Translations under genes and position numbers: made by a program
The notes under the pieces: generated by a model
What the model saw: only the letters and a program-made list of their open reading frames with translations
Databases searched by the model: none
What the model was told of the DNA's origin: nothing
NCBI RefSeq assembly: GCF_032062135.1
Contig: NC_092866.1
Location: 26,389,188-26,453,187, forward strand
Direction: 5' to 3'
DNA from: Pyxicephalus adspersus
Lineage: Eukaryota; Chordata; Amphibia; Anura; Pyxicephalidae
DNA: 64,000 nucleotides
In this document: positions 1-47,122 of the stretch, piece by piece
Numbering within the stretch: position 1 is the first letter of the stretch
Layout of the letters: each line of letters begins with the position of its first letter

Positions 1-960
1 AAATTAATTCAGCTTTACTGGCTGAGCCACAGAAAAAGCAAAATAACTGTCAACAGACCTGAAACAAATTGTTGTTAAATTGTACAAAGACTGTCAGTAG
101 TGTTTAAACTCTGATAAATACAGCATCTCTGCAAAAACAATTGGTGATGTTGTTTTAACATGCAAAGTAAATAGGTATTTGAACACAATGGGCTACATGG
201 TTGCAAGAAATAAGGCTTAACAGTGTCAACACCCACATAACCTTATTTACAATATGCCAAACAGCATTTAGACAAGCCTCAAAACTTCTGGAACAAAGTT
301 CTTTGCAATGTTAAGACCAAAATTGAACTTTATTATAAAAACCATAAACACTTTGGAGAGGATGTAACGAGGCCTATGAAAAGAACACCATCCCTACTGT
401 GAAGAATGGAGGTGGATCTCTGATATTGTTGAGGTGTGAGAGCTACAAAGGCACAGATACCTTAAACTGAATGCAGTATGTTACTAGAAAAAATTGGAGA
501 ACAACTAGCTGTGCATAACAATTACCCAAAACACAAGGCCAAGCTGAACTTTCAGTGCCTATAGCAGGAAAAAATAAAAACGCAGTCAGTCTCTTGACTT
601 CATGAGCCACTTTAGGGGATCTCAAATGTGCAGTTCATACAAGAAAAATCACTTTCAAGACCTGGAGCCCTTTTAATAAGAAGAATGGACAGGTGTACTA
701 CCTGAGAAAACCAAGGACCTCATACACAACTATCACAAAAGACTGAATGTAATCATTGATGCTAAAGGGATGATACAAGGTATTAAACTAATGTTATGCA
801 AACTTAAACAGAAACCATCTCAATATTTTCTATTTTTATTGTGTTTTGTTTAATGATTTTGCTATTCTGCAATGCCCTATAATTAAATTTTGATCCTATT
901 AAAAGTAAATGAAATGTTTTTGACTAATCACTCATATTGTCCTAAAATAAAGGTACACAT
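1..960 (+). mobile_element. Decayed Tc1-like DNA transposon
   Basis: The + strand resembles the C-terminal half of a Tc1-family transposase, which cuts and pastes its own element at TA sites. Around 265-430 a broken reading frame gives the words KLLEQSS, then TLWR, NEAYEKN and [12 protein letters not shown]. These correspond to the region before and around the second catalytic Asp of the DDE domain in Tc1 proteins. Stops and frameshifts are frequent, so it is a fossil. The left end lies outside the window; the right end near 960 is a guess because no terminal inverted repeat was recognised. It sits upstream of the first visible pygm exon, probably inside intron 2. Confidence 0.65.
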
Positions 961-1589
961 CTTACAAGGAAAGGTTAATTTAAGAGCACAACTGCTTCTT
1001 ACAACTATAGGTACAACAATAGGTTCTGGGCAAAATAGTTAACTATCTAAACCTACAACAAACGGAGAGGGGGAGAAGGTACGGCAAGTCTGTTTCCCAC
1101 ATGGATTTGCTAGGAATGGTGTAATGCTAATACTGATTGTATAACCAGATACAAGAAGGGACTTTAAAATGGCCATATTAGAGCAAGGAATTACAAATCT
1201 AGAGTGGCTGGGTGGATCTTGTCTGATTTAAATACAGAAAGTAGAAGTAAAGTTATTACTTGAGTTCCAACTTGCTAAATATTATTATTTATTTTTCAAT
1301 AAAATATGTCATTTTTTGGAAATCACCAGATCACCAGATTTTCATCCTAAAGGTTAAATGATTTCCAGTTTTATATCTGAGGTTTTATCTTTGAAATCCA
1401 ATATAATAACTAATGTAAAACTATATATATGGTTACTAGACCATTTTTTTTTATTTAAATGCCTAAAAGCTTTAAAGAACCATAACTTGATAACATTTTT
1501 CTTTGAATATAGAAAGAAGAATATTTAGATTTAGACAGCGAAACCTCCTAGGATTGGTGGGAAAGGATATCCAAATGTAGGTTAAATGT
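961..1589. other. Unassigned intronic DNA
   Basis: AT-rich sequence with no convincing coding frame or repeat that I recognise. Confidence 0.5.
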
Positions 1590-2340
1590 CACACTTGCCT
1601 GTTCCTCACTAAAGCACAGGCATCACTCTCCTGAGCATGCGGGCAGTTCTGATGCTGGGCGTGCCTCTGTTTCCAAGCTTTATCAACTATGTCCAATCTG
1701 CTGGCCAATCAGGAAATAGCCTCTTGATCAGCCCTGGCTATTTAGCTAGCTCTCAGACTCTATTTTGTGTTTGTGCAACATGTCTTCACTATGTGGCTCG
1801 AGCTCCCTAGTTCTGTGATCTAGTTCCTGTCCACCTGTTGCTTAATCCAGTGTTTCCAGTGTCCAGCTCCCACAATAACCTCTCGTTGTCCAGTCTGTTG
1901 GTTCCCAGTCAAATTCCCTGTGCTGTTCCAGTGTTCCCGTCTGTCTGTGGATATCTCTGCATTACCTGTACCTCCTGTTGCTTCCAGTGTCTCCTGTGCC
2001 TGCAGTGGCCTTTGTGTCACTAGTGTCTGTCCCCTGGATTCCTGGCTGTTGACCTCTGCCGTGTGACCTGACATTTCTTGCTTGCTGTCTGCCTCGACCC
2101 AGGCTTTCATTGACTATACTTCTGCTTATTTTTTTGGTACCATGCTTTGCCCTCCTTGGTGTGCCCAAGGACCGCAACCAGGCAGTAACCAGCACCGCAA
2201 CATCCTCACCATCAAAAGGCTGGAGAAGACCTGGTTACCCCTTAGTCCTTCTCAGAGCTCACACCACCTCAGTGCAAGCCATAGCACACCCTAGTGGTCC
2301 TGTCTCCCTGTGCGTGACATTAAGGAGGACACAAATATTT
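1590..2340. repeat. GC-richer interspersed repeat, class unknown
   Basis: Composition rises sharply against the AT-rich surroundings, with many short ctgt/ccag words and a tail around 2270-2335 with the words cctagtggtcctgtc and gtgcgtgaca. Frames of 60-96 codons here run on both strands and look like by-products of composition. The stretch at 31860-32270 has a similar vocabulary, so both may belong to one frog repeat family. No terminal repeats were identified and the class (LTR or DNA element) is undecided. Confidence 0.3.
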
Positions 2341-3488
2341 GCAGAAAAGGTTCGAAGATAAATGTTCTTAGTATCCAGGGGAATGAAAATGGATTTACAC
2401 AAACTAGGAGTAATTTGAAAACACTTCAAATAATTTTATAAAGTTTCCCAGAAAAACAAGGGTATCATCTAATGATAATTAATTGTATCTCTGGAAAAGC
2501 CCTGCATATCCCCAACTGCTTCTAAAGAATATTACCAAGGGTGTAACAAAGGGAGCTAAAAAAGAGGGAACAGGGAACATCCCTGATAGATGCTTCACTG
2601 TAACCCAAAAGGGTCAGATAGTTGGTTGTTAACTTTAACCATGGTGATTGGGGTTTAAATTGAATAGTTTTACAAATCCAATACATTTTTGTCCAACATT
2701 AACCTTTGAAGAAGAAAAACAGGGATAGGACCATAACTTGGTAACATCTAGATATCCACAGGAATTAGGGAAACTGCAAATATTCCCTGCCATAGACTTG
2801 GGGACAACTGTGAAAAACTGACTTTTTGACCAACTAACATCACAGCCCACCATTTAAGTCTAGTTTTTCAGCTTTGCCCAGCTACATTTACTTCCAAACC
2901 AGTTAGAAAACTTTCCACAAGACTCCCAGGAGAATTTATTCCATCCAACAATACAAAGTTGTCTAAATTTTTTAAAGCTACAAAATGTGACCTGGCAATT
3001 TTGTCCTCAAGTTTTTCCCCTAGCGTCTTTTCTTGTTTTTTACATATTCTACCTCCAGAAAGGAAAGAACCTCAATATGTATGGGTTTTGTGAGTGATTA
3101 TAAGACTACTTGCGCTTAGTTTTGGGTCATCTTATGAACTGCAACAAACTGATTGAAATAAGTCGCACTACCACAACTCCTGTTGTAAGAATAACAATAA
3201 AGTTTTTTTATTATAACAAAAAGAGTTGTGGGAGTTCAGCATCAATTATGGACATTGGTGATCACAGAAGTAAAATGGGTCTCAAGAAAGACACTTTCAA
3301 ATCTGTAGGTAAGGGCCCTTAAAATGGCACACCTTTTGCATTTACAGGCAATTTACATGTGTTTCTGCACCTGAAACCATATTTATTTATTTGTGCTAAT
3401 TTTTAAGTGGGCACCACTTTAATGCAAATCTTAGTTCCAGATACCTTTATTACCTTTGTTGAAATAAAATATATGTGAATTTTTCTAG
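2341..3488. other. Intron sequence, no feature seen
   Basis: Searched for pygm exon 2 (the segment with YYLSLEFYMGRTLQNT in the family) and did not find it. It ends in a normal acceptor (ttttctag) before 3489. Confidence 0.6.
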
Positions 3489-39764
<36,276 letters not shown>

Positions 39765-40054
39765 CTTCACCCCTGCTTATTACCGGATGCTCTCCAGAGC
39801 CATACATCTTCAGCTTCTCCAAGACATGATCCAAGGCTCACAATGCATGTAAATTCCAAACACCATTCATATACCATCCCCACTGTCCTTTCATTTTCAC
39901 CTCAAAATCAAATAGTCCCTATTCCTCCACCACGAAGGAAGCACAAGAACAAGGCCCTTTGTTTGTTAATGGAAAATTTTAATCTTCAGTCCACCACTAT
40001 GTAAAATGGATTATGTTTTAATCATTCTGTATGAAAACATTTTAACTCCTGACT

Positions 40055-40060
40055 ATTAAA
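40055..40060 (+). terminator. Candidate proximal poly(A) signal ATTAAA
   Basis: ATTAAA hexamer 291 bp after the pygm stop, followed by a T-rich stretch at 40080-40110. Use is inferred. Confidence 0.4.
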
Positions 40061-40812
40061 AACACTGTTCGGCCTTAACATTATTTTTAATTTTTTGTTA
40101 TCCTTTAGGTATTTCTTTACCTCTGCCCCCAGGCAGGTCATGTGTTTTATATCTATATGAATATGAACAGGTGAAACATAAGTGAGTTTAATGCAGTTTC
40201 ATTCACTATAACATAATATGCAATATGCATACTTTGTGTATAAATCTACAAATATTAAGCTTTAAATGGATCTACTCTTAATATGCTATCAGCATGCAAA
40301 CTTCTATCTTACTATCATCTACTGCTAGTGTATCTTAAAGAACCAGTGCCATGCATTATCCATGAATATAGGTTTCTGATGACTAACAGCTGTCATATTA
40401 CCATTGTAAGCTTTTATAACTACATCTTCTAAAATCACACAAATAGCTTTTCCTGATTTGTTTGTAAAGGTGAGCAAAATGGCTGCTTTTTATTTTCAAT
40501 TTATCTGCTATTTTTTCATAGTTTGCCAATGAAACATGACACCTTGTGCAAATGCAGGGACATTGTAAGGACTGATTTAAAAAAAATTAAAAAAAAAATC
40601 CAATTATACCATTTAGGATGCTATAAAATGTTGCTGTAAAATTTAAACAACATCATAAAAAGATTATGTTCTGTCACATGTTGTGTAAATTTAAATATGT
40701 TCAAAGGGTATTTAACAGTTTTAAATACAGCCTAAAAAATATTGTAAATGTGGCCCTAACAGAAAAGTGGCATCACAAAGTATATCACAAGATGTCTCTG
40801 TGTTGTTTACTG

Positions 40813-40818
40813 AATAAA
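40813..40818 (+). terminator. Candidate distal poly(A) signal AATAAA
   Basis: AATAAA hexamer followed within 25 bp by gattttttttgtcttgtctc, a good GU/U-rich downstream element. Confidence 0.55.
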
Positions 40819-40840
40819 TATTATAATCTTGATTTTTTTT

Positions 40841-41700
40841 GTCTTGTCTCCTTTAATAATTGAGTAAATAAGAATTATTATAATCATGTCCCTCTTACTT
40901 GCTGTATGCAGTGCCTATGCTCCTTGTCCTTCCTATGTTCATGTATTCCCTCACTCTGTGTTCTTATCACTCTTCCCAGACTTCCTCTCTTTATCCTCTT
41001 GGGACATCAGTGAACATGCAATTTTGGCTGTGTTAGCTGTGTTTTTTTTTATTCTATTTTTCTGTCAATCTAAAGAGCATCACTTAACCCATTCCATGTC
41101 AGACCATCATTTCCCCCTAGAACTTGTGTGGTTACATCACGGTCTACCGTGCAGCCTAGTTTGGAAGAATATCATAGATACAATATCATGCACATGTGGC
41201 AGAAAATCTCACATATATCTCACTCCTTTTTCATGTATAGTTATATTGCATTATAGTTATATTGCTATAGTTATAGTGCATTATTCAACTCTCAACTAAA
41301 TCTTCCTTCCGAACCTATACACAATTTGGGCCCAAGGGCTAGAGCTTATTAAAGAGAGTAAGTTAAGGATCAGAGAAATTCATTCCAGCTCTGACCTTTC
41401 CCATGAGCTATTATTATAACCACTTCCCAGACAGTGAAGGAATTTCTTGTTAATACCCCTGCTTTTTTTAAGTCTGGCATATACCAATTGAATCAAAAAT
41501 AAACTGTCGAACAGTTCAGTAAAGAACAACATGAAATCATGGTGATATATATATATATATATATTCTTTTATTCTGAACTATAGACAGACTGTGAACTGT
41601 GGCCATGGACTCTGAACAGTTTGAAGACAAGACAAGTTGAAAGTAGTACCAACCAACCTAGAGACACTTCACAGACTCCAGGAATACCTGCAACTCCACA
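40841..41700. other. Intergenic, no gene recognised
   Basis: A 137-codon frame at 40886-41299 is hydrophobic and shows no family match. An (AT) run lies at 41549-41564. Confidence 0.45.
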
Positions 41701-41705
41701 GTGTA

Positions 41706-41757
41706 CACCAATCCTGAAGAAGTGGTCACTAAAGTGCCACAAAACACATTGATGGTG
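41706..41757 (+). ncRNA. Hammerhead-like motif, mutated core
   Basis: Stem I pairs 41711-41713 with 41751-41753 and, across a bulged A, 41706-41709 with 41754-41757. CTGAAGA at 41714-41720 fits the C3-to-A9 core. Stem II pairs 41722-41725 with 41737-41740 and extends with 41727-41730 against 41733-41736. The residue in the G12 position is A (41741), and the short stem III has one mispair, so it is probably inactive. The flanks (to about 41870) may be part of the same kind of element as at 4997-8266 but no arms were traced. Confidence 0.5.
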
Positions 41758-42073
41758 AATTTTACATTTCCTTGGACAAATAAGTACAGTTTTACGAGAA
41801 AATTCTGGACCATCTCCTTCTCTACTTGGGCGCCTCTGCTATCAACGCCATTGCCTTCTTTCTATTTTTTGAAAACTTAAAAACCAAGAGGTGATACCCA
41901 ATATTCTTTAATTTTTTAGGTTAGGTGTGCTGTTCAGAAGCTGCTGTATTGTAAGGAACAGCAAGTCATCCACCTGCCCACAAGGGTTTGCACCCTTGTG
42001 ATCAGACAGTATCCAGGTTTTTACAAGAAATCAAATTAGGTGCAGAAATGTGTTTACCAAGCTTATACGCAAA

Positions 42074-42158
42074 TGGGCTTGATTTATGAAAGCTCTCCAA
42101 GGCTAGAGAGGATACATTTTCGTCAGTGAAGCTGGGTGATCCAGCAAACCTGGAATGC
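42074..42158 (+). mobile_element. Palindromic MITE, copy B (left half)
   Basis: Carries gggcttgatttatgaaagct through aagctgggtgatccagcaaa and cctggaatg, then breaks off into unrelated DNA. The right arm is absent. Confidence 0.75.
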
Positions 42159-43129
42159 CTGTTTAGGTATAGTTGGGCAATGCAACATTAGTGGTTTACA
42201 AAAAAACTCTTTACAGAAATCAGGGAGGTGGAATTCATCCTGTGCTGGACAGACCACCACTTTTTCTGAGCTGCCAAAACTTTCCAGGGGATGTTTCCTT
42301 TGGGTGTTTTCAAACCTCTCTGTTCTCGTCCAACATAAGGCTATTGTGTTTGAAGGACACATTTTATGTGATTTTATTTTAAATTAGATCCTAGGAGGCA
42401 CATGGACTGGTATTTAGTTTTTATTTACATACCAGATGTATGTTTTTGTGCCGATTGTTTTCTTTGGGGAAAGCCATTTTTGTTTGTATAATTATTATTA
42501 TTTTTGGAAACATTTTCACATAAAAGGGTCAACCACTAGCTGAGTGTATATCTGCATTCATATTCTTCATGTCTAGTAGGAAAGGTCAGACGTGTTTAAA
42601 GTTTCAAAGAACTGTTTCTATACCAGCAATATTTTTTCTGACATAAGTAATGACAGTTTAAGAAGAGGAGTGTAAAAATCACCTTTTTCTGTGTTTCTGT
42701 CTTATTAAGATTTTGGTAGGCCACTTTTATAATTAAATTTGTTCAAAACTCTGGTGACAGCTAAGACTCCCAGTATCCCTACTTTACTTTTATAATTACA
42801 TTGTATTCCTATTTTTTCTAAAAGTATTGTATCCCTATTAGTCTCAAATATACTCAGCCTGCATTAAAGTCCAAGTTCCACCTAATCACACTTTCTTTTC
42901 TTCTAATACTTGCTATCACCTAATATCACTTAATTCTGGTCCAGGGGTCCAGCCTTTTTCCATCCCCTCATCCTTCTCCAAAACTAGTTTCTCGATCCTA
43001 ACCTCCCACAAGTTGTAGACCAAGAGGCAGAATTGACATCCTTGATTTTGAAGTCCATTAAGTCTGTATATACTGCCTCTGCTACTTTAAAACTGCTAAA
43101 ATATGATCCAGAAAACCTGAAATAGATTT

Positions 43130-43250
43130 CTTAAAGGCCATTTAGTATTTGTTAGCAAATGTTTTGAATGCTGGACCAGATCCATTTCGGGTTTGCTAGA
43201 TTACGCAGGTTCACTGGTGAAAGTGGCTTGCACTCAGGTGTCCTCAAAGA
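43130..43250. mobile_element. Palindromic MITE, diverged copy
   Basis: Diverged centre and right arm: tatttgttagcaaatgtttt, then ccagatccatttcgggtttg and ttcactggtgaaagtg. Confidence 0.5.
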
Positions 43251-43419
43251 GTTGCACGGTGCAATTTTAAAACTATTGCATCTAACTTTTAGAGACTCCT
43301 GACTAGCATGATGTTTAGCAATTGGTACAAGGTATTGTGGTGCTTTTACAGTATTTAAAAATGGATAAAAATCTTTATCAAGTAACTTCTAGATTCGGAA
43401 AGACAGAAATTTGTAAATG

Positions 43420-44050
43420 ACATAGTAAAGATTTTGCTAGAAATTAATATAAGCAATAGCGTGATTTCATTACGACTTTTTCAAATAAATATACATTCTT
43501 TTTATGAGGAATTTGACCATAGTTTAAATGGAGTGGCTTTGGTATTGTATACTTTTGCAAAAGTGTTTGATACAGTACCTCGTAGATGGCTAATGTGTAT
43601 GTTAAGGTTTATAGCCTTGGAAAATTAAATATGTAAATTTAAATAAAACTGGTTATAAAAAACAATATATTGACAGGAGTCAATATCTGAGAATATGGGT
43701 ATGTTCTGGTAAATCACTGATTAATGGCATCAAATCAATAGCATACAATATCAAGCCGCAGTTTCTAAAACAGGCAAAATATTTTTATTGTAATAAAAGC
43801 GATAAAGACTTTAACAAGAGAGTCTTATTCTTGCCCATGTATAAAGCATTAGTGTAACCTTTTCTGACATATTCAGTTCAGTTTTTGGCACCAGTTGACA
43901 TAAATGATGTTGAAGGGCAACTAAATTAGGATGAATGTAGGACCTCCGCTATGAGGAAGGAATGAGCTGAACTGAATTTATTCCTGCTTAGGGAGGAGTT
44001 GTTTAAGAGGGAACATGCATGTTGTATAAATATATAAATGGTACACATTA
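43420..44050 (+). mobile_element. CR1-like LINE fragment
   Basis: Broken + frames give SGFGIVYFCKSV-type then YIDRSQYLRIWVCSGK and LFLPMYKAL, FLTYSVQFLAPVD and ELNLFLLREEL. The last words match the CR1 reverse-transcriptase C-terminus seen more intact at 52020-52230. Heavily mutated. Confidence 0.55.
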
Positions 44051-44089
44051 TGAACTGCAAAATTATTTAAAATGCCAACATCATCAACA

Positions 44090-44720
44090 GCTTCACTTTG
44101 CAGCCTACTTTCAGTACTCTGACCCTTAACATTACCTCTAACTTTACGGCCTTCAAAACACGGGTTTCTTCCCTTCCATGTTCAAGCATGATCCAATTAA
44201 ACAATTACTTACCCACCATACCCCCCAACCCCATCCTCCAGATCCTCCTGCCATCAAAATTACTGGTCTGTCCCACTTTTTACCTTTTCTTCATAAAATT
44301 AATACTATACCCTTACATGCCACCTTTCTACTAACTCCTTCTTTAAAGTTCATCAAAGTGACCGAAGACCTAACTGCAAAATTTAAAGGCTACTATTCTA
44401 TATTTATTTTACTCTCCCCAGCTTTTGACACATTGGACCATCATCTAATTCTCCAGATACTTCCCTCTCTGGGCATTGCTCTGTATTGGCTTTAAACCTA
44501 GTAGCACATTTTATGTTACATACTCTTACACCAGCTCCTCCCTGCACATATTCTTTGCTGGTATAGTACAAGTCTATGTCTTCAGACTTCTTCTCCTTTC
44601 TATCTATAACCGGGTCTTTGGCTTTCAGTATTTTGTTCATGCTGACAGCACCTACATCTCACTGCTCCTGGTCTGTCTACAATGTATGTTTCTGAATTTT
44701 TGAGACTGAACTGGATTAGC
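44090..44720 (+). mobile_element. L2-like LINE fragment
   Basis: A frame near 44340-44500 reads KFKGYYSIFILLSPAFDTLD then HHLILQILPSLGIALYWL, matching the start of the L2-type reverse transcriptase palm. The upstream frame at 44098-44334 may be the linker after the endonuclease. No intact catalytic box. Confidence 0.6.
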
Positions 44721-44904
44721 AAGGTTAACAGAAAATATACATAATCAATAAAATGTATTGGTTTATACAGATATCAAAACAAATATTTAGTAACTACTGT
44801 AAGTACAGATACGTGGTTTTTAACAATGTAAAGAGAAAAAAAACGTACTTGAGTAGTACTGGGATGATAAGAAAGGTTGCATTGTTCCCAATATGATTAT
44901 CCTC

Positions 44905-45200
44905 TGAGCGGTAATCCCGAGTGTGGCTCAGGGTAAAAAAAAAATGCTAAAAAAGCAGTAACCCCGAGCCACACTCTGGGTAGCTAAAAAAAAATATACT
45001 TACCTGGTCCCATGGGCATCCTCCTGCGTCCTGCACGTCAGATCCCATCTTCAGGCCACGTTCTCTTACTCTGATCTTCCGCTGGTAAGTGCACTGACAT
45101 TCCGCAGAGTTCCCGGTAACGTTGGTGTGTGCGGGAGGCCCGGTCGGAAATTCAAAATATTTTGTATTGGATTCAGGACAAAAAAACTGTATTGGATCCA
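44905..45200. repeat. Hairpin-bearing interspersed repeat
   Basis: Two words in inverted orientation, ccgagtgtggctcaggg near 44918 and ccccgagccacactctgggt near 44961, can form a hairpin. The following GC-richer sequence begins tacttacctggtccc. Right limit uncertain. Confidence 0.45.
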
Positions 45201-45352
45201 ATAATAATTATCATTATATTACACTTGGGAACAATTTTGAACACATTTTTTGTTGACTTGAGTTTTCTTCTATTACGTCAGGTTTTTTCTCTACCGCCTA
45301 TCGTAATGCGATTACTGTAGCGTGGATTTGTATAGGCTATTCATTCATTTAC

Positions 45353-46690
45353 ATGCAAGACAGTGTGGTCCGAGGTTGTGCGCTGCTCTACTTAGCGAAT
45401 AGGCAAAATTTATTTTTCTTCACACACATGTATTTCCTTTCTTTCAAATCATGTCTTTCTCGTCGTAAGTGCCTAAACAACCCTGATTCATTTTGTTATA
45501 TCTGTGGCAGTTTCACTATTCCCAGTCAAAGGGCGAAATTCAGCACATTTGTAGAGCAAGCCAATTTTTCATATTTCAAAGTTAAACTGGTGATCAAGAT
45601 AAGTCTTGGGCCCCTCATAAGGTGTGCAGTGTGTCGAGGGTTTACGGATGTGGACAAAGGGAACACGTGATAAGATGCGATTTGGTATACCTATGATTTG
45701 GCGAGAGCCAGGAGATCATTTCAGTGACTGTTACTTTTGTATAATGAGAACTTCAGGATATACCAAAAAAAAAAAAAAAAAAGATGTTACATAGAGTATC
45801 TTAGTCTACCAACGGCTATACGCCCAGTGGCTCATTCAGATGAAATCCCAGTGCCAGTTTTCGTTACACTACCCTCTCTTAAAGAACATGATTATGGTGA
45901 TGAACTAGGTGACAGCAATGATGAAGAGTTTAAAAATTGAAGAGTACTCTGTTCGTAAGGGATTTGATCAGCATAAGTTGAGTGATTTGGCATGTGATTT
46001 GGGACTATCAAAGAAGGCTTCAGAACTTCTAGCATCAAGACTGCGTGAGAAAAACTTAATTGAAAGAGGAACAAAGGTATCGTACTTTCGAACCAGAGAA
46101 ATTACATTTCTGCAGTACTTTAGAATTTACAGTGGCTTTGTGTATTGCCATAACATACCTCCTTTAATGGAGGAATTGTGAATTCCAATCGATAATTCAA
46201 CTGAATAACGACTATTCATCGATAGCTCAAAGCGGAGCTTAAAGTGTGTCCTCCTTCACAATGGCAATAAATTTGAGTCAGTCCCAATTGGTCATTCAGT
46301 TTCTCTTTGTGAAGAATATGCAGACAAAAAGAGAGTCATTGAGTTGTTGCAATATTACTAACACAATTGGGTCATCTGTGTTGACCTTAAAATGGTATGC
46401 TTCCTTCTTCGTCAGCAATGCGGATACACAAAGTATCCCCATTATCTGTGCATGTGGGACAGCAGAGCTCGTGAGAGGCATTGGGTGGATAGGAATTGGC
46501 CTCCAAGACCTGCCCTAATACCAGGTGATACAAACATTCCACATGAGCCACTTATTGATAGAAAGAATAATATATTCCCACTTCTGCACATGAAACTGGG
46601 TCTGATGAAGCAGTTTGTTAAAGCTTTGCCAACTGAAGGAGACTGTTTCAAGTACCTCATTTTGGCATTCCCTAGCCTGTCATTTGAAAA
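45353..46690 (+). pseudogene. Decayed transposase-like gene, class not established
   Basis: Several + frames join into one long protein pattern. 45353-45670 has a Cys pair, FCYICGSFTIPSQRAKF. 45640-45760 continues out of frame with words like MRFGIPMIWREPGDHFSDCY. After an A-run (about 45763-45782), 45737-45940 reads AIRPVAHSDEIPVPVF and LPSLKEHDYGDELGDSNDEE. 45909-46181 reads VRKGFDQHKLSDLACDLGLS and KKASELLASRLREKNLIERG. 46392-46660 reads GYTKYPHYLCMWDSRARERH, WVDRNWPPRPALIPGD and FVKALPTEGDCFKYLILAFP. I recognise this as a repeated, uncharacterised protein type found as many copies in arthropods and aquatic animals, but cannot name its class. Shifts and one or more stops show it is dead. 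A MITE follows immediately at 46696. Confidence 0.55.
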
Positions 46691-46695
46691 AAATA

Positions 46696-46842
46696 GGTCT
46701 GGAGAAGATACACTTTCATCAATGAAGCTTTGCTATTTGTTAGCAAATGTTTCCAATCCAGGTTCAGATCCATTCCAGGTTCACTGGATCACCCAGCTTC
46801 ACTGATGAAAGTGTGTCCTCTACAGCCTTGAAGAGCTTATAA
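46696..46842. mobile_element. Palindromic MITE, copy C
   Basis: Internally shortened copy: left arm from ctggagaagatacactttca, right arm ending agccttgaagagcttataa. It interrupts the transposase-like gene to its left. Confidence 0.7.
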
Positions 46843-46854
46843 TCAAGCCGACTA

Positions 46855-47122
46855 TTTCTCCACTAGCAACACCCTTCCTAGTGGTCTGTCCTCCACTTGT
46901 CTGCATCTAATCTAAACTCTGCTGCATGCTTCATCCAACTTTTCTGTTATTTCTCTAACACTGCCTGTTTCAGTGGGGAGGAGTTAGTGTCTGTTAGATT
47001 TTTTTTTGCCTTACATGTCCATGATGGGGATAATCAGCTCTGAGTATTATGTCGGCTCTATATAAATCCTGTTTATTATTATTATTAATAATAATAATAA
47101 TAATAATATTAAAAATAATAAT
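46855..47122 (+). mobile_element. L2-like LINE 3' end, internally deleted
   Basis: Opens with ctaaactctgctgcatgctt, the codons for the NSAACF/NMNAAARL segment of the L2-like protein, and ends with ggctctatataaatcctgtt and an (ATT/AAT) tail of about 50 bp. Confidence 0.6.

Larger units (their letters stand above)
39765..40840 (+). other. pygm: pygm 3' untranslated region (extent inferred)
   Basis: AT-rich sequence without repeats directly follows the stop codon. The end is set by the second poly(A) signal; transcript data would be needed to confirm. Confidence 0.5.

Noticed and set aside
1820..2361. Overlapping frames on both strands suggesting a small gene
   Set aside because: Open frames on both strands in a GC-richer repeat; no family resemblance.
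40886..41299. 137-codon open frame on the + strand downstream of pygm
   Set aside because: Hydrophobic, low-complexity content, no start context, no splice or family support; long frames of this size occur by chance in 64 kb.
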